64,000 nucleotides of DNA, taken from positions 148,142 through 212,141 of the forward strand of contig JAQBTQ010000001.1 in assembly GCA_027624855.1 (NCBI GenBank), in the 5' to 3' direction. Each line of letters opens with the position of its first letter. Within the stretch, counting starts at the first letter, position 1. Below are positions 53,524-62,800 of this stretch, piece after piece. The position numbers and the translations under genes were made by a program. The DNA comes from Bacteroidota bacterium. GTDB taxonomy: Bacteria; Bacteroidota; Bacteroidia; Flavobacteriales_D; Sanyastnellaceae. Below the pieces are notes generated by a model, which was given only the letters and a program-made list of their open reading frames with translations, did no database searches and was not told the origin of the DNA.

Positions 53524-54630
53524 ATGCACAATTCCAACTGGGCAAGGGCCGCTTTTGCGTTCCTTCTTTTCTCCACTTTCGCTACGACTTCTTTCGGTCA
53601 ATACGGCGACTTCGGCCTTCCAAATCAACCCGCTGACACGGCTTCGGTAGATGACATCATCTACTATGGTGATTATATGGACATGTCAGGCGGATACAAT
53701 GTGGGAGACACCGTCTTTAATTTCACCGCTTACGACTTTGACGGGAATCCCGTTGAATTGTACCAAGAACTTGCCGGAAACAAGCCGGTGGTCTTGGTCA
53801 GTGGATCGGTATCATGCATCCGATTCAGAAACGTCTTTGATCCTGCGCTTCCTGGTCAGGAAGTCTGGTCAGCAAGGAACTTCATTTACGACCATCAGGA
53901 AGATTTTAACTGGATCTACATCTACGGCGTAGAAGCCCATCCAACCGATGGCAACTGCCCAAGCAATTGCCCGCCCACAGTGAACACAGATACTGCTGTA
54001 GTGCAACCTTCAATTTACTCGGAGCGGCGATGGGCGATGCAAGATTGGCTGGATTCGCCCATTCATGACTTTCCCTTCACGATGTACGCGGACAATCCAG
54101 ACAACTCAATTTACAATCACTTTTTCCAACGACCTTTTGGCTTAATAGCCATGAATTGTGACGGCACCGTGGGACTTCGAGCGGATTGGGTAACCAACTA
54201 TTTTGCTGATCCAGCCAATGTGCAAGCCATGCTTGATTTCCGTCAAAACTATGAAACGTGCCAAATCAATTGGAATCCAGTTGATAATGAAGATGATGAC
54301 GACACGGAAGATCCCATCGAATATGATGGTCCCCTGAGCGATTTGTTTGGGCACATTGAAAATGGTTCGGTCAATGACGTAGGGCTTCACGGCGAATCAA
54401 AGCCATTGGCCTATTATCCAAATCCAGCCCAGGAAACCATCTTACTCAATCAAGGCGCTGGAACCGTCCAATGGGTCATAGCAGATTCCCAAGGCAGATG
54501 GGTAAAGGAAAGAAACGTGAGCGTAAGCAATGAGACCTGGTATGTAGGGGATCTTCCTCGCGGAAGCTACATTTTGTTTGGGATGCAAAATGGTCAAATT
54601 GCTCTCGCGGATCAATTGATTTTGAATTAA
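53524..54630 (+). CDS. T9SS-exported thioredoxin-fold protein of the deiodinase-like family
   Basis: A 368-residue protein from ATG 53524, signal FAFLLFSTFATTSFGQ. Residues 60-230 resemble iodothyronine-deiodinase-like thioredoxin folds: GDTVFNFTAYDFDGNPVELY, KPVVLVSGSVSCIRFRNVF (Cys98 where the deiodinase nucleophile sits, not selenocysteine), FNWIYIYGVEAHPTDGNCPS (the eAhpTDg signature) and FGLIAMNCDGTVGLRADWVT. The C-terminal 75 residues (LAYYPNPAQETILLN...SYILFGMQNGQIALADQLIL) form a type A T9SS domain. Activity is unknown; thiol redox or dehalogenation are possible. Confidence 0.75.
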   Translation: MHNSNWARAAFAFLLFSTFATTSFGQYGDFGLPNQPADTASVDDIIYYGDYMDMSGGYNVGDTVFNFTAYDFDGNPVELYQELAGNKPVVLVSGSVSCIRFRNVFDPALPGQEVWSARNFIYDHQEDFNWIYIYGVEAHPTDGNCPSNCPPTVNTDTAVVQPSIYSERRWAMQDWLDSPIHDFPFTMYADNPDNSIYNHFFQRPFGLIAMNCDGTVGLRADWVTNYFADPANVQAMLDFRQNYETCQINWNPVDNEDDDDTEDPIEYDGPLSDLFGHIENGSVNDVGLHGESKPLAYYPNPAQETILLNQGAGTVQWVIADSQGRWVKERNVSVSNETWYVGDLPRGSYILFGMQNGQIALADQLILN

Positions 54631-54646
54631 GACCGTCAGCCAGAGG

Positions 54647-55366
54647 TCAACGAATGATTTCCATGTTCATGACGACGTCCTGAACAGGCCGGTTGCCTTT
54701 TCCTGTTTTGACTGCAGCGATGGAGTCGATGATGTCGATTCCATCGATTACGCGACCAAAAACGGTGTATTCCAAATCCAAATGTGGAGTGCCTCCTAAC
54801 GTCGCGTAAGCCTCTACTTGTTCATCTGAATATTGAAATCCAGGATGCTTGCCTTGCATGTTCGTCTCGAACTTGGTCAATTCTTCCGAAGAATAGGTTT
54901 TTCCTTGAACCAAATAAAACTGACTCCCTGAAGAACGGCGCTCTGGATTCACTTTATCGCCTTGCCTGGCAGCCGACAATGCTCCTTTGATGTGCACGTG
55001 ATTGGCGTCAATCTCCGCTTCGATGGTGTAGCCTGGGCCGCCCATACCGAGTCGTTGATCCGGTTCAGCGCCTCGACTGTTGGGGTCTCCTCCTTGTACC
55101 ATAAACGTCTGGATAACCCGATGAAACAACAAGCTGTCGTAAAAGCCTTCATCGACCAACTTTAAAAAATTATCACGATGCTGCGGGGTATCGTCAAACA
55201 GCTCTACCACCATGGTACCGAAAGTGGTTTCAATTTGGACGCATGAGCCATTGCATTTTACCTGATTCTGTCTTTCCGTGAGGGATTCTGAATTCGAACA
55301 AGCCACCATGAACAGAGCGGCGAAAGTAATCGCTGCATACAATGGAAATTGAAATTGCCTTTTCAT
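54647..55366 (-). CDS. Cyclophilin-type peptidyl-prolyl isomerase lipoprotein
   Basis: A 239-residue protein with lipobox LFMVAC (Cys 23). The cyclophilin domain has FGTMVVELFDDTPQHRDNFLKLV, FYDSLLFHRVIQTFMVQGGD, NPERRSSGSQFYLVQG and DLEYTVFGRVIDGIDIIDSI, covering the active-site Arg, Phe, Gln and His equivalents. Predicted to fold exported proteins at the membrane surface. Confidence 0.92.
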   Translation of the reverse strand: MKRQFQFPLYAAITFAALFMVACSNSESLTERQNQVKCNGSCVQIETTFGTMVVELFDDTPQHRDNFLKLVDEGFYDSLLFHRVIQTFMVQGGDPNSRGAEPDQRLGMGGPGYTIEAEIDANHVHIKGALSAARQGDKVNPERRSSGSQFYLVQGKTYSSEELTKFETNMQGKHPGFQYSDEQVEAYATLGGTPHLDLEYTVFGRVIDGIDIIDSIAAVKTGKGNRPVQDVVMNMEIIR

Positions 55367-55413
55367 CTCTTCAAAACTATAGGGAGGCTGAAATTAATTC
55401 TGAATCGGCACAA

Positions 55414-56316
55414 TCACACCCACAAATCATTGGCAATGCGAAAAGTGTTGCAATGGGCCTCAACTATTTGCCAAAGATCTTCGGAATAGCCACCTCCCAT
55501 GGCGCAAACGACCGGAACTTCTGATTCGTAGCAACCCTCCAATATTCTTCTGTCTCGTTCCCGACATCCTTCCAAACTCAATCCCAGCCGACCGAGCTTA
55601 TCCGTATTGAGAATATCGACTCCGCATTGGTACAGCACCAAATCGGGTTTCACCTTTTCGAGGAGGTTGGGCCAATGCATATCCAATTCATTCAAGTATT
55701 CTTCATCAGTTATGCCGTCTGGCAAAGGCACATCAATATCGCTTTGTTCTTTGTGCAATGGGTAATTCGACGCACCATGCATGGAAAACGTAAACACACG
55801 CGCATCATCTGCAAAAATGCTTGCGGTACCGTTGCCTTGATGGACGTCCAGATCAACCACCAAGGCCTTTTGAATCAACCCTTCTTCGAGCAATACCAAT
55901 GCTGCCAGCGCTAGATCATTGAGTAGACAAAACCCCTCTCCCCGGTTGCGATAGGCATGATGTGTACCGCCAGCCACATTCAATGAAACGCCGTATTGCA
56001 GGGCGTAGCGGGCACATTGAACCGTTCCACCCATGATCATGATTTCACGCTGAACCAATGCGGGAGACCACGGAAATCCTGAACGACGTTCCTCTTGTCG
56101 GGTAAGTTTTCCTGAAACCAGGCGGCTCCAATATTCGGCATCATGAGCGAGCAGAATCTCCCTTTCTGTTAGGGGATGAGGAGAAAAAAACTGCTCGGAT
56201 TTCACGGTTCCTTCATGAATCAATTGCTCAGGAACCAACAGGTATTTTTCCATCGGGAATCGATGCCCCTCAGGCAATGGATGCGCATACCCCTCATTCC
56301 ATGCAACACGTATCAT
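55414..56316 (-). CDS. Histone deacetylase family / acetylpolyamine amidohydrolase-like enzyme
   Basis: A 300-residue cytoplasmic protein with the family's zinc and catalytic residues: NVAGGTHHAYRNRGEGFC (HH pair), VVDLDVHQGNGTASIF (DxD/H), GVDILNTDKLGRLGLSL and CAMGGGYSE. It removes acetyl groups from lysine or polyamines in known relatives. The upstream gene is the Kazal protein (18 bp). Confidence 0.92.
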   Translation of the reverse strand: MIRVAWNEGYAHPLPEGHRFPMEKYLLVPEQLIHEGTVKSEQFFSPHPLTEREILLAHDAEYWSRLVSGKLTRQEERRSGFPWSPALVQREIMIMGGTVQCARYALQYGVSLNVAGGTHHAYRNRGEGFCLLNDLALAALVLLEEGLIQKALVVDLDVHQGNGTASIFADDARVFTFSMHGASNYPLHKEQSDIDVPLPDGITDEEYLNELDMHWPNLLEKVKPDLVLYQCGVDILNTDKLGRLGLSLEGCRERDRRILEGCYESEVPVVCAMGGGYSEDLWQIVEAHCNTFRIANDLWV

Positions 56317-56333
56317 ACCCTTTTCTTCCAGCG

Positions 56334-57308
56334 TTACTCGATCACAAGCATTTGATTGAGTTTTCTTCCGGCAAGCTGCACTTCGAGGACATACAATCCA
56401 GCAGCTATTTCACCTGGCAAAACCCATGTAGCATCGGGCCGCATCAGTGATTGGGCAAGGAGTTGTCCGTTTAGGTTTAAGAGTCGAACCTGCACAGGGC
56501 CATCCGAATTCCAGCCACCAAGGATGATTTGGTTTTGCGCTGGGTTGGGGTATACCCAGAAAGGCTCAGCCTGACGGGCCAATTCGACGGAAACCGATTC
56601 ACAAGGACCGGGCGTCCATTGAGCGACACCTCCATGGTACCATGCCTCACAAGCATTGGAATAGGTCACACTATCACAACCACATACGGGATCTTCAAAC
56701 TCTGGACATCCCATTTCTGGTTGCAGCCGCGCTTCATCAAAACAATCATTCGGACATGCTCCCAGCGAATAGGAGCTCACAAAGTCCACATAGGTAGCCA
56801 CACACTCATTGAAATGCGAGATGCTGTCGCATCCACATACTGGTGATGGATCGAAGACATTGCAATCAATCAGAGGATCTGCCAACGAAGGGTCAATGCA
56901 CTCCGGTGAACCACATTGAGACTCACATTCCTCCATGCTCCAAAAAGAATACACGCTATAGTCTATGCCATCTACCTCCCACCCACAGCCAGATAAATAG
57001 GTGCAACTGCCATTCCACATGACAACTCCCATCGCCATATCACACGCTCCAAAATCGATTCCACCCAGATCGGTACAATCAAAATTCGTTCCAGTGCATT
57101 CTCCGGGAACCCAAGCCGTGACCCCTCCATAGTTCACCGCCTCGCAATCATTTCCATACGTCACTCCGTTACACCCACATACAGGGTCCCATAAAGCAGG
57201 GCACATCACCGTCAAGTCAATCAAGGATGAATCAATGCACGATTGCGCAGTGGCAGAGGCTGTGAAATACGTCAGAATCGCAATGAATAGGTACTGTTTT
57301 CGTTTCAT
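56334..57308 (-). CDS. T9SS-exported protein with three Kazal-type inhibitor domains
   Basis: A 324-residue protein with a signal peptide (AILTYFTASATAQ). Three Kazal-type modules with the CP..dPVCGCNGVTYgN.Ce pattern are visible: WDPVCGCNGVTYGNDCEAVN, PSPVCGCDSISHFNECVATY and EDPVCGCDSVTYSNACEAWY. A type A T9SS domain closes the chain (YPNPAQNQIILGGWN; GLYVLEVQLAGRKLNQMLVI). It could protect the cell from secreted serine proteases, possibly those of its own; that is inference. Its ATG overlaps the stop of the PlsC gene (ATGA). Confidence 0.82.
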   Translation of the reverse strand: MKRKQYLFIAILTYFTASATAQSCIDSSLIDLTVMCPALWDPVCGCNGVTYGNDCEAVNYGGVTAWVPGECTGTNFDCTDLGGIDFGACDMAMGVVMWNGSCTYLSGCGWEVDGIDYSVYSFWSMEECESQCGSPECIDPSLADPLIDCNVFDPSPVCGCDSISHFNECVATYVDFVSSYSLGACPNDCFDEARLQPEMGCPEFEDPVCGCDSVTYSNACEAWYHGGVAQWTPGPCESVSVELARQAEPFWVYPNPAQNQIILGGWNSDGPVQVRLLNLNGQLLAQSLMRPDATWVLPGEIAAGLYVLEVQLAGRKLNQMLVIE

Positions 57309-58012
57309 GGGGCTGGGTTAATTTTATTCGCATTCTCCAAATTGGAAGCCATTTCTTTGATCGCTTTTTCCGCTGCATCGGTGATTTCGTTGACCGACGC
57401 ATCCTTCAAAATCAATGGTTCACCCATCATGAGAGTTCCACCGAAAGGAACAATGATGGTCCGACCTTTGGGTAAATTTCGGTACAACCCGTCGAGGTAA
57501 ATTGGAATGACGGGAATGCCTGGATGCCGACTGGCTAGATGGCCAACTCCCCGCTTAAAATCCGCCATGACACCCGGCACGCCGCGCGTTCCTTCAGGGA
57601 ATAGGATCAAACTTCGGCCCGAATGGAGCATCGCATCCATCAATGCGATGGGATCGACGTCACGATCAGATTTCGTGCGTGAAATCAATACGGCATTGAC
57701 CAAATTTCGCATGGCCCAGCGGCGAAAATTAGATTTACCGAAAAAGTCCTGAGCAGCCACCGAATGGGTCAAATGAATTCGATCCGATGGGACGATGGTC
57801 ATCAATGACATCGCATCCAAATGGCTGTTGTGATTGGCAATGTAGATGACAGGACCATCGGGGTGAGGCGATTCATTTTTTACATACTTCAACCCAATCA
57901 CCAACCCAAAAACGGCTCTCCAGAACACCTTGTACAACACCCATAGTAACCATTTTTTACCAACTGGTGCATGGTCGATTAACAGTTGCTGTCGATTGGT
58001 CGATTCTGACAT
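57305..58012 (-). CDS. 1-acyl-sn-glycerol-3-phosphate acyltransferase (PlsC-like)
   Basis: A 235-residue protein with one N-terminal membrane helix and the acyltransferase motifs IANHNSHLDAMSL (NHxxxxD), LILFPEGTRGVPG and VIPIYLDGLY. It acylates lysophosphatidate or a related lipid. It sits 9 bp after the CdsA-like gene in the phospholipid operon and its stop overlaps the Kazal gene start. Confidence 0.9.
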   Translation of the reverse strand: MSESTNRQQLLIDHAPVGKKWLLWVLYKVFWRAVFGLVIGLKYVKNESPHPDGPVIYIANHNSHLDAMSLMTIVPSDRIHLTHSVAAQDFFGKSNFRRWAMRNLVNAVLISRTKSDRDVDPIALMDAMLHSGRSLILFPEGTRGVPGVMADFKRGVGHLASRHPGIPVIPIYLDGLYRNLPKGRTIIVPFGGTLMMGEPLILKDASVNEITDAAEKAIKEMASNLENANKINPAP

Positions 58013-58021
58013 GCTCTAAAG

Positions 58022-58984
58022 TTAGCCTCCCGAAGTCACCCCAAAGAAGTAAATCAAGTGAAAAAATGGAGCCGCTGCTGCTGAAAACCCATCCAGCCGA
58101 TCGAGGTATCCCCCATGTCCAGGTATGGCATTTCCGGAATTTTTAATTCCGATGTCCCTCTTTATTCCAGAGGCTATGGCATCTCCCATGAAGCCGGCTA
58201 CGGCAACACAAAACCCTGTGAATGCCGCTTGCCAAGGCTCCAAAGGAGTCAAGAACCGCAAACTGATGGCAATCAAAGTGGTCGAGAGTACGCCTCCGAT
58301 TAACCCTTCCCAGGTCTTATTCGGACTGACCTTAGGCAACACGGCATGTTGGCCGATGGTTTTACCCCAAGCGAACTGAAGCACATCGTTGATTCCGACC
58401 AAAAAAATCAAGTACAGAAGGAGGCCTTGAGGACCAGCAGTGAACCCCGGAATTTCTGGGAGTTGAAACAAGTAGGCCAGATGACTCATTCCATAAACCC
58501 ACGCCACCAGCGAATACGGCATCAATGAAATGGACCGAACAATGCCCTGTGTTTCTCCTCGAATGACCAAGATGAACGGGATAACGACGAACATAAAAAC
58601 AGGGATGAAGGCCAAAAACAAGGTGGTCATACCCAAATAAGCCAAAAGGTATTGAACAGGAATCACCATGTAACACAACATAACCACGTGGCGCTCACGT
58701 TCATCCAACTTCAGCAATGGATACATCTCTCGCAATAAGGCAAAACTCAAAAAAGCCAACCCCAAATGAGTAATGGCCGGGTGTGCAACCGTCGTGAGGA
58801 TAAAACATGCACACATGATCCACCAGGATCGGGTCCTGACTTGTAATTCTGTGACCAATTTGCCGGGCTTGATTTTTCCCCAGATGAACCAGCATGTCGA
58901 ACTAAAAACGAGAATGCTCAGGATGATTAGAATCACCCATTGAACTTCGGCATTCATTTCCCACGCTTGGATGATTTTATTCAT
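58022..58984 (-). CDS. Phosphatidate cytidylyltransferase-like (CdsA/YnbB family)
   Basis: A 320-residue protein with about eight membrane helices. The family signature is at the C-terminus: PNKTWEGLIGGVLSTTLIA, and GDAIASGIKRDIGIKNSGNA and PGHGGYLDRLDGFSAAAAPF. It makes CDP-diacylglycerol from phosphatidate and CTP. The N-terminus overlaps the CDP-alcohol phosphatidyltransferase gene by 8 bp, so the two are coupled; in enterobacteria YnbB has this position. Confidence 0.92.
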   Translation of the reverse strand: MNKIIQAWEMNAEVQWVILIILSILVFSSTCWFIWGKIKPGKLVTELQVRTRSWWIMCACFILTTVAHPAITHLGLAFLSFALLREMYPLLKLDERERHVVMLCYMVIPVQYLLAYLGMTTLFLAFIPVFMFVVIPFILVIRGETQGIVRSISLMPYSLVAWVYGMSHLAYLFQLPEIPGFTAGPQGLLLYLIFLVGINDVLQFAWGKTIGQHAVLPKVSPNKTWEGLIGGVLSTTLIAISLRFLTPLEPWQAAFTGFCVAVAGFMGDAIASGIKRDIGIKNSGNAIPGHGGYLDRLDGFSAAAAPFFHLIYFFGVTSGG

Positions 58985-59585
58985 TTTGAAGGGTTTTGAT
59001 GATTCTTCTGAGGGTGCTCCAAATTAGGCAAGCCAAAACGACATACATCGCAAATTGGATATACGACTCAACGCCTACACCAAATCCGAGCATCAAACAC
59101 AAGATTCCCCAGATTAAGGTCCGGTCACTCTTCCCCATGGGGCCTTCATAGCGTCTTGAACCGCCAAGAGCTTGGCCCAATACACCGGCAAATTCATTTA
59201 CCACAGTCAACCACAAAAAAACCATTGCCCATCCAAAATGCAGTCCATCCATCAGCAACAAGGGCCACATGACCATTGCGTCACTGACCACATCCCCTAG
59301 CTCGTTCAGCACTGCGCCTCCTTTGGAGGTCATTTGGTAATGACGTGCCATCATGCCATCCAAAGCATTCAGCATCATCCGCAGAAGTAAACCACCGACG
59401 ACAATGAAATACCAAGTTGGATTTTGGAGCCCCTCAACAAAAGCCCAACCCAATCCCCCCGACAAAATCATGGCGCTCCAGGTTAACCCATTTGGAGTAA
59501 CACCGATGCGTCGAAGCACTTCCATCAGCGGATTTAATAAGCGCTGAAACGCCGGCTTCAAATCATAGGTTGATGGTATTTTCAT
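58977..59585 (-). CDS. CDP-alcohol phosphatidyltransferase, YnbA-type with two Asn substitutions
   Basis: A 202-residue membrane protein. The CDP-alcohol phosphotransferase motif is NALDGMMARHYQMTSKG, then GAVLNELGDVVSD (residues 73-102). Where the consensus is D..DG..AR...G...D...D, positions 73 and 94 are Asn, while D76 and D98 remain. As I recall, the enterobacterial YnbA/PgsA2 group has the same pattern. It would transfer a phosphatidyl group from CDP-DAG to an unknown alcohol. It overlaps genes on both sides (4 and 8 bp). Confidence 0.85.
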   Translation of the reverse strand: MKIPSTYDLKPAFQRLLNPLMEVLRRIGVTPNGLTWSAMILSGGLGWAFVEGLQNPTWYFIVVGGLLLRMMLNALDGMMARHYQMTSKGGAVLNELGDVVSDAMVMWPLLLMDGLHFGWAMVFLWLTVVNEFAGVLGQALGGSRRYEGPMGKSDRTLIWGILCLMLGFGVGVESYIQFAMYVVLACLIWSTLRRIIKTLQNE

Positions 59586-60382
59586 TCCGGAATGGGCATT
59601 TTGGGATCGAATGGTCGATCATGAATTCGCTCACGGGGCAAATCTGCAGGAAATCGTCCATGTTCGAAAAAGTACACAAACGGTTCGCCTAGGATATCCC
59701 ATCGCACGTACATCATGTCATGATCGAGCGCTACATGGAATGCATCATTTGCACTGGGATCAATCAACTTCCAATCATAGACAAGCGGACCCATTGCCAT
59801 CGCCTCGGCTTGAAGGTATCGCATGATTGAAGTTGCCCGGTTTTCGATGACCAGTCCTTTTTGAACTGGAGCGGCGGGAGGTATTGGCCATTCTGCGGTA
59901 CTCAAATCACCAAGCACGCTGCCGAGTTTCAATTTTCCAAGGAATGGGATCCGTTCCATCACAGCTCTGGGCGCTCGCTCTTGGGTGGGACTTCTGTCAT
60001 AAATGACCATGGTCAAGTTTGGAAGTGGGGATTCCTCCAAATAAGTATGCAACAAAAACGCCCCGGCGATGTAACAGATGGCTTTCACCTCTTTGTACTC
60101 GTCGAGGCGGTATGAGGTGATAAATTCGTCCATGGCCTCAGAGCTTTCGTCGAGCGACTTCCTGAGGAGGACTTCCGGGATGTAAACATCCATTCCTTGT
60201 TCCTGCCAAAACGCCATTTGAGCCTTGCATCCGGCGCGAGTTCCGCCGAATCCGTTCATGATGAGCAAGGCCGTCTTTTCTCCCTTCGGTTGATCCGAAT
60301 GAATATGAATCCAGTGCTTTGCCTGAACAGAATTCGTAATCAAAATTCCACTAAACAAAAGCAATGTGACAAACCGGATCAT
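59582..60382 (-). CDS. Exported alpha/beta-hydrolase-like protein without a clear nucleophile (YnbC N-domain-like)
   Basis: A 266-residue protein from ATG 60380-60382, which gives a signal peptide (VTLLLFSGILITNSVQA). The LLIMNGFGGTRAGCKAQMAF region matches the oxyanion-turn of alpha/beta hydrolases, but the nucleophile position reads CYIAGAFLLH without the GxSxG Ser. This is a hydrolase-like fold that may lack activity. It starts the phospholipid operon and overlaps the next gene by 4 bp (ATGA). The order hydrolase-like, CDP-alcohol transferase, CdsA resembles ynbC/A/B, with the C-terminal methyltransferase of YnbC possibly represented by the separate gene at 62801. Confidence 0.55.
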   Translation of the reverse strand: MIRFVTLLLFSGILITNSVQAKHWIHIHSDQPKGEKTALLIMNGFGGTRAGCKAQMAFWQEQGMDVYIPEVLLRKSLDESSEAMDEFITSYRLDEYKEVKAICYIAGAFLLHTYLEESPLPNLTMVIYDRSPTQERAPRAVMERIPFLGKLKLGSVLGDLSTAEWPIPPAAPVQKGLVIENRATSIMRYLQAEAMAMGPLVYDWKLIDPSANDAFHVALDHDMMYVRWDILGEPFVYFFEHGRFPADLPRERIHDRPFDPKMPIPE

Positions 60383-60441
60383 GTACCAAAGTACAATGTT
60401 TGCCGACAAGTTGTATTTTGACCTACAATTCGATTTCAAGA

Positions 60442-62784
60442 ATGTATTCGTTGAATACTTCCATATTTGGGCTCTTTTTCCTTTTGGTAACCTCCCATTG
60501 CTTCGCGCAGCTGGATACTGAGCACTGGCTTCCTCCATTACACAGCCGAGACAATGGGCAAATCAATGACCATTACCTCTACCTCTCAACCCCAGAGCAA
60601 AATCCGGTCACCGTCAACATTTACGATGGAAGTGGCGCTCCTTTTGGTGACTCACCTTATACCATTCAAAATGGTCAGCCACTGTCAGTCGAAATTGGAA
60701 ATGGCCAAACAAGTGGTAGCAAGCTCATGGTCAGTCAATCTGAATTGAATACGACCCTGTCGAATCGAGGAATCAAGGTGGAAGCGAGTGCACCAATTTT
60801 TTGCAATGCACGTTATCGCAGCGGGTGGCAAGCGGAAGCATTAACTTCAAAAGGTACCAAAGCGCAAGGGCAAGCATTTCGGCTGGGCGGAATGCCCATC
60901 ACCTACCAAGGCAGTTTGAGATCCTATGTTTTTGGCATCATGGCCACGGAAGACAACGTTCAAGTGCAAATTTCAGATTATGACAATCAAGTGGTTTTTG
61001 CCGGGACGCCGACTGTCAATGATGACTTCCTCACCTTCACCCTCAACGAAGGCGAATGCCGCGTTTATTCAGCCTATTCCGACTCTGAAGCCAACCTCGC
61101 AGGTGTTTTGGGAGCACTCGTCCAAACAACTGGAAACATCGTTATCAATGTTGGAAATTGGTGCGGCTCTGTCGGTACCACGAATTCGAATCAAGACATC
61201 GGGGCGGATCAAATTGTTCCCATGACCTACCTCGGTAAAGACCATATCCTTGTCGAAGGAATCGGCGACCCCAGTCAAGAGAGGGGCTTTGTTGTAGCGG
61301 TCGAGGCCAATACCGAAGTTTTCCTCAATGGGAATGGAACCCCTGCTGTCACCTTGCAACCTGGCGATTGGTACATGACGCAAAACAGTGATTACACCGG
61401 GACGCCGCATAGCAATTTGTATTTGCAAACATCCAAACCAGCCTACGTCTACCAATTTCTTGGTGGAAGTTCAAGTCAATCGACGCCAGGCATGAACTTC
61501 ATCCCTCCCATTTCATGCGGAATGCCATTCGAGGTTGATGAAATACCCAGCATTCAAACCATTGGCAACACGAATTATACAGGAGGAATCTTTGCGGTCA
61601 CAGAGGAAGGGGCTGGACTCACCATTGATGGAGCTCCGCAATTTGGGGCAGTAACGGTGGATGGTTTTCCTGGATGGGAGACCTACAGAATCCTCAACTT
61701 AAATGGTGACATCACGGTCGAGTCGAGTGGTCCTGTAGCGGTTGGTTTATTCGGAAGCAGCGCAGACGCTGGATTTTCTGGTTATTATTCTGGTTTTTCG
61801 CTGAACATCAACGCCGCCTTTGATGCTCCTACTGGCATTTGTGATGGTGATGAAGCATTCATCGAATTTGCTGGGGACACATTGGGAGGAGGAACTTTGT
61901 ATTGGGATTTTGGGGCATTGGAAGTCGTCGATTTGGGAAATGATTTGTTCGAAGTCACACCACCACCACCTGGGAGCTATTCTGTAGAGCTGATCGTAGT
62001 GGGAGATATTTGTTCGGACAGTTCGGAGATTGACATGATTTTTTACCCGCCATACTCCGGTTTTTCTGAAGCCAATGCCTGTGAATCTTACGAATGGAAT
62101 GGCGTCGAATACTCCGAATCAGGAGTCTACAATGCGACACTTTTGAGCGAAACGGGCTGTGACAGTCTGGTGCAATTGGAGTTGGATATCATGCCTCTTC
62201 CAAACCCAATGATGGTTGATTGGGTCGATGATACCCTGGTCTATTGCCCGGCTCCAGGGTCGCTGATTTTTGGAGAAGCCGCTGATCCCTTGTATCAAAT
62301 TCAATGGACGTATTGGCCAGAAGGTTCTTCAGACTCACTGCTCTTGCCTGATCCAACCAATGCAGCACCCTACTTGGGTCCTGGCACTTACTTGATTCAT
62401 TATTTCACCGGAGCCCCATGCTTCTTTGAAGCGGATGGAACCCTCACCGTCGAAATCGAAGATTGTGAAATCACCATCCCCAACGTCTTTTCACCAAACG
62501 CAGACGGCAAAAACGATCGTTTCCACGTCTCAGGATTACACAACATTGAAGGGGTTCGCATGCAAATCTTCAATCGATGGGGATCCTTGCTTTTTTCAGA
62601 TCTTGATTTTGGAAGCAGCGCGGGCTGGGATCCCAGAGAAAACGCTTCGGAAGGAACCTATTACTACATCCTAGAGATTCCAGTGGCTACCGGAGAACTT
62701 TCGGTTACCAACGAAAATGGAACGGAATGGGTTGACGGTCCCACCGTAGTCCGCTACCAAGGGCACTTCACCTTGGTGCGATGA
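60442..62784 (+). CDS. T9SS-exported IgGFc-binding-like adhesin with gliding-type C-terminal domain
   Basis: A 780-residue protein from ATG 60442 with a signal peptide (LFFLLVTSHCFAQ). Residues 20-400 are an IgGFc-binding-type beta domain (SRDNGQINDHYLYLSTPEQN; IGADQIVPMTYLGKDHILVEG; SKPAYVYQFLGG). A PKD-like domain follows (CDGDEAFIEFAGDTLGGGTL) and a CESYEWNG.YSESGVY module. The end is the type B 'gliding motility-associated' domain: VFSPNADGKNDRFHVSGLHN, MQIFNRWGSLLFSD and GWDPRENASEGTYYYILE. A surface adhesin role is likely. It is divergent from the phospholipid operon. Confidence 0.85.
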   Translation: MYSLNTSIFGLFFLLVTSHCFAQLDTEHWLPPLHSRDNGQINDHYLYLSTPEQNPVTVNIYDGSGAPFGDSPYTIQNGQPLSVEIGNGQTSGSKLMVSQSELNTTLSNRGIKVEASAPIFCNARYRSGWQAEALTSKGTKAQGQAFRLGGMPITYQGSLRSYVFGIMATEDNVQVQISDYDNQVVFAGTPTVNDDFLTFTLNEGECRVYSAYSDSEANLAGVLGALVQTTGNIVINVGNWCGSVGTTNSNQDIGADQIVPMTYLGKDHILVEGIGDPSQERGFVVAVEANTEVFLNGNGTPAVTLQPGDWYMTQNSDYTGTPHSNLYLQTSKPAYVYQFLGGSSSQSTPGMNFIPPISCGMPFEVDEIPSIQTIGNTNYTGGIFAVTEEGAGLTIDGAPQFGAVTVDGFPGWETYRILNLNGDITVESSGPVAVGLFGSSADAGFSGYYSGFSLNINAAFDAPTGICDGDEAFIEFAGDTLGGGTLYWDFGALEVVDLGNDLFEVTPPPPGSYSVELIVVGDICSDSSEIDMIFYPPYSGFSEANACESYEWNGVEYSESGVYNATLLSETGCDSLVQLELDIMPLPNPMMVDWVDDTLVYCPAPGSLIFGEAADPLYQIQWTYWPEGSSDSLLLPDPTNAAPYLGPGTYLIHYFTGAPCFFEADGTLTVEIEDCEITIPNVFSPNADGKNDRFHVSGLHNIEGVRMQIFNRWGSLLFSDLDFGSSAGWDPRENASEGTYYYILEIPVATGELSVTNENGTEWVDGPTVVRYQGHFTLVR

Positions 62785-62800
62785 TGAAGGATATGGGCAA

